From Manis javanica (Eukaryota; Chordata; Mammalia; Pholidota; Manidae): a stretch of 64,000 nucleotides of DNA. The notes under the pieces were generated by a model, which saw nothing but the letters and a program-made list of their open reading frames with translations, searched no databases and was not told where the DNA came from. Numbering within the stretch: the stretch's first letter is position 1; the number at the start of each line of letters is the position of its first letter. The stretch lies in assembly GCF_040802235.1 (NCBI RefSeq), contig NC_133172.1:57729613-57793612 (forward strand), in the 5' to 3' direction. Below, piece after piece: positions 61,599-64,000 of the stretch. The position numbers and the translations under genes are program-made.

Positions 61599-61801
61599 GC
61601 CAAGGATGCCGTGTTTCCCATCTGTTATACAAAACCAAGCCCATAAGGAGGAACCAAAACACACGAGGCAATGGACACAACCGTAGGTACAAGGAGACAC
61701 CCCGACACACCCCTTGGCCGCATTGTGCTCCAATCGCTGAAACACAGGGCGAAGCTGGAGGTTGGCGCCCTTGAACACGGGGGCCTGCTCGCTGGGGCCC
61801 T

Positions 61802-61960
61802 TCAGACCTGGTAAATTCTGTCTTGCAGGTAACTGAACAGGGAATCCAGGCCCTTGGAGGAACTCCAGAGCTGTTTGAGCATGAGGCATTCTTTCTCATT
61901 CACATCTTCAAGCGCCGACTTCAGGAAGCTGCGGACAAGGCCTTTCGACTCTTCCAACAC
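61802..61960 (-). CDS. CDYL2: CDYL2, terminal coding exon (partial gene)
   Basis: On the minus strand this exon follows a good acceptor (tttcccttcag) and encodes 52 residues plus a stop. It begins VLEESKGLVRSFLKS, continues ALEDVNEKECLMLKQLW and SSSKGLDSLFSYL, and ends QDRIYQV. This is the C-terminal helical tail of the crotonase (enoyl-CoA hydratase-like) domain of CDYL-family proteins. The wording points to CDYL2 rather than CDYL. CDYL2 has an N-terminal chromodomain that reads methylated H3K9/H3K27 and acts in transcriptional repression. The upstream exons, including the chromodomain, lie beyond the right edge. The exon starts in phase 0. Its neighbour DYNLRB2 converges on it, as in human. 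Confidence 0.93.
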   Translation of the reverse strand: MLEESKGLVRSFLKSALEDVNEKECLMLKQLWSSSKGLDSLFSYLQDRIYQV

Positions 61961-64000
61961 CTGAAGGGAAATGCACAAGCCTCGTTAGCTGGGCACCAGC
62001 AACGCAGCTCTGGAAGAACACGCTGGGCCTGGGAGGCGCCAGCTAGCCTCCCGACGTCCAGAGTCAGGGGAGGCTGCCTCCTGTAGTCCGGGGCTTCCCA
62101 GGCCCGTGGGCCCGGCAACGCCAGGAATGGATTCCGGCAATGGATGCCAAGATGTTGAGCCCTGGGCTGGCTAAGTGGGGGCCCCACCTGCAAGCGCTTT
62201 ATCTTTTACCCAAAGGTGGCCTAAACTCCGTGCCCTTTTCTATGGCACCGTGAGGAAGTTTGGGGAGCAACACTTTGACCTCTCCGCACTGCGTCATTTT
62301 CATTGCTTGCGAAACAGGAATAGCGATACCCAACTCGAGGATGGCTGGGCCCACAGAGTAGGACAGTGAAATGAGCTCATGGTTGTCAAGGTACCCACAG
62401 GACCACCCCACAGCAGTGCCCCTGTTCAGGCTTAGTAAAGGCACGAATAGCAAGGAGTAATAATTGCAGGAATTGCAGTAACGGGTAACCATGGTGACAA
62501 CAGCTGCAGTAATGACACTATGTCATAACATAGCAACAGCAGTGATGCTGGTACCACAGCGGCGGGGATGGTGTAGGCAGTAACGGTCCCGGTAGTACTC
62601 TCAGTGCTCATGGCGATAGGAACAACCCCACTACAATCCCCGTTACCCGACGGGCTCTCCGAGTATTCTTTCCTGTACTCTTTCATCCTCAGGATAACTG
62701 CACAGGTAGGTGGTATTCTGGTCTCCACATTAGAGCTGGGCCCGAGCTGCCTGATGGATGTGGCCTGCGCACCCCTGGTGGGTTCTGGCAGGCAGGCTGC
62801 ACCGCTGCCGCACTGGCAGAGGCACTGCTGGGAAGCGAGGCGCCCAGCGTCCTTCCACTGGCCTCCGCCATCCTCTGCTGATGTCAGGCCTTGGTTCACA
62901 CTCTCCCAAAGTGCTTTCCAACAGAGAAAAGCAAGCCAAGAGCTCCCCTCCCCTGCCCAAGCTAGAAGGGGCTGCAGGCTAACAGGTGGTGCACGTGGGC
63001 CGGCAGGATGAGGCTGCCTCCTTCCTCCTGCCAGTTCCTCCGAAGAGCGCCATCTCCGGGAGGCCGTGGGGTCCAGTCCCTCCTCCAGCACATCACCCCA
63101 GTGCTCCCAAATTTGTAAGTGTTGACAGGAGAGGTTCCTTTGCAATATTTCTTCAGTGGCTGCTTTCCCCTGAGTCCCTCCATTGCCCAGAGACCAAACT
63201 GCTCCCTGGGCCTTCGGCCTCTGTGCTACCTTCCTTTCCAGCCCATCGTCCCTCAAACACACTGAGCCTGCTCACACCTCCACGGGCCGCTGCCCTAACT
63301 CCTCCCTGTGGGTTCTCAGACTCTGTGCCCTCACCCACACCATCAACCATCCCCCATTTGCCCAGGGCGGTGGGATTCCCAGTGCCATACCCAGGAGAAT
63401 CCCAGGCAGAGTGAGACGCATCAGTTACCACAGTCATCAGGCAGATTAAAAGAGAATCCAGAGAAAGATCAGCGAAGTGTGTAGCCCGTAATAAGAGCTC
63501 CTCAACAAGGCAGGACCCTCACCAGCCCGTCACCATCACCGGGACTCCCAGCAAGGCCCCCAGCTGGAGGTGCTTCCACCAGGAGGAGCCCAGGGAAGGC
63601 TGACAGGGCACCTCGGCTGGGGGAGTGCAGTGGCTCAGGGGAGCTGGGGAGCAGGGAGGGGGGCTCCCAGGGCTGGCCCCAGAAACCTCAGACAGGGAAG
63701 CATGGAAAGAGTCCCCAGGCCTTCCTGTCCCCAAGTGCCTTTCTCATTTCCTGAACTGCCCTGAGGCTCCCGGAGCCTCTTCCCCACCTTTTGACAGGAT
63801 ATTTCCACACTGCGCTCACAATGACTTTTATGAGATAAAATCAACACTTAATTAAAACCCAGCGCCTCTGTGGAGGTGTTATTTATTTATGTATTTTCAA
63901 TGTGCCTTCTGAGTCAAACGGCAGTGGTGAAATGTGCCAAGCCCTTGGCGGGCAGCGCCAAGCCCTCCTCTCTCACGGGCTTAGTACCCTTTGTCCGTAT
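61961..64000 (-). other. CDYL2: CDYL2 last intron (part)
   Basis: No further CDYL2 exon is found on the minus strand up to the window edge. A 276-codon minus-strand frame at 62432-63262 shows no similarity to the CDYL2 crotonase domain or another domain and lies in GC-rich intronic DNA. Reverse-MIR-like scraps may lie at 62640-62740. A short AT-rich patch at about 63825-63905 has a TTAATTAA homeobox-type core. Confidence 0.7.

Larger units (their letters stand above)
55311..61801 (-). other. CDYL2: CDYL2 3'UTR (inferred extent)
   Basis: From the stop codon at 61802, about 6.5 kb on the minus strand shows no confident transposon and much unique AT-rich sequence, unlike the repeat-dense DNA to its left. 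It ends at an AATAAA (55331-55336). A long CDYL2 3'UTR agrees with what I remember of the human transcript. It contains four Pumilio-type sites, an AU-rich element and a C-rich run, listed separately. A nearer AATAAA at 60952-60957 could give a short form with a UTR of about 0.85 kb. The long open frame 55018-55467 on the + strand is a chance frame. Confidence 0.65.

Noticed and set aside
62432-63262. 276-codon minus-strand open frame in the CDYL2 intron
   Set aside because: It has no similarity to the CDYL2 crotonase domain, no splice context and a mixed composition without domain features.
1-64000. CRISPR array, operon, phage or other prokaryotic system
   Set aside because: The window is mammalian nuclear DNA. 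The tandem repeats lack CRISPR-like repeat-spacer regularity.

Overview
This is nuclear DNA from a placental mammal. It carries GT-AG spliced genes, a CpG-island promoter, ancient mammalian repeats (MIR, L2, MLT1, MER5-type) and L1 copies of different ages. Two younger insertions, at about 7.3 kb and 52.8 kb, look like repeats I remember as abundant in pangolins (Manis). I also see no lineage-specific tRNA-derived SINE of the carnivore, ruminant or horse kind. My best guess is therefore a pangolin or close relative; this is inference, at about 0.6 confidence.

Two protein-coding genes can be supported. DYNLRB2 (dynein light chain roadblock-type 2) lies on the + strand in four coding exons: 13501-13503, 15625-15700, 21182-21349 and 22218-22258. 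It has a CpG-island promoter and tandem poly(A) signals near 22440. The terminal coding exon of CDYL2 (chromodomain Y-like 2) lies on the - strand at 61802-61960, with an apparent 3'UTR of about 6.5 kb running left to a poly(A) signal at 55331-55336. The genes converge tail to tail across about 33 kb. From memory this is the DYNLRB2-CDYL2 order of human 16q23.2. The rest of CDYL2 lies to the right of the window.

Layout: 1-12.9 kb is AT-rich intergenic DNA with a long, decayed antisense L1 (about 5.0-9.4 kb) holding a nested younger insertion. 12.9-13.65 kb is the CpG island and DYNLRB2 promoter. 13.5-22.5 kb is DYNLRB2, whose introns hold MIR, MLT1, L1 and MER5-type fragments and whose first intron starts purine-rich. 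22.5-55.3 kb is intergenic, dense in old repeats, with several tandem repeats and a 5'-truncated L1 with clear target-site duplications. 55.3-62.0 kb is the CDYL2 3'UTR and last exon. 62-64 kb is CDYL2 intron.

The genes have separate roles. DYNLRB2 is an accessory light chain of dynein motors, prominent in ciliated cells and testis. CDYL2 is a chromatin reader and corepressor. The most notable signals are a ciliary-type X-box beside the DYNLRB2 start, a stop codon replacing the expected last residue of DYNLRB2, a cluster of Pumilio-type sites plus an AU-rich element in the CDYL2 3'UTR, and a degenerate tandem array built on a MIR-like core at 51.5-52.0 kb. I found no novel multi-gene system.
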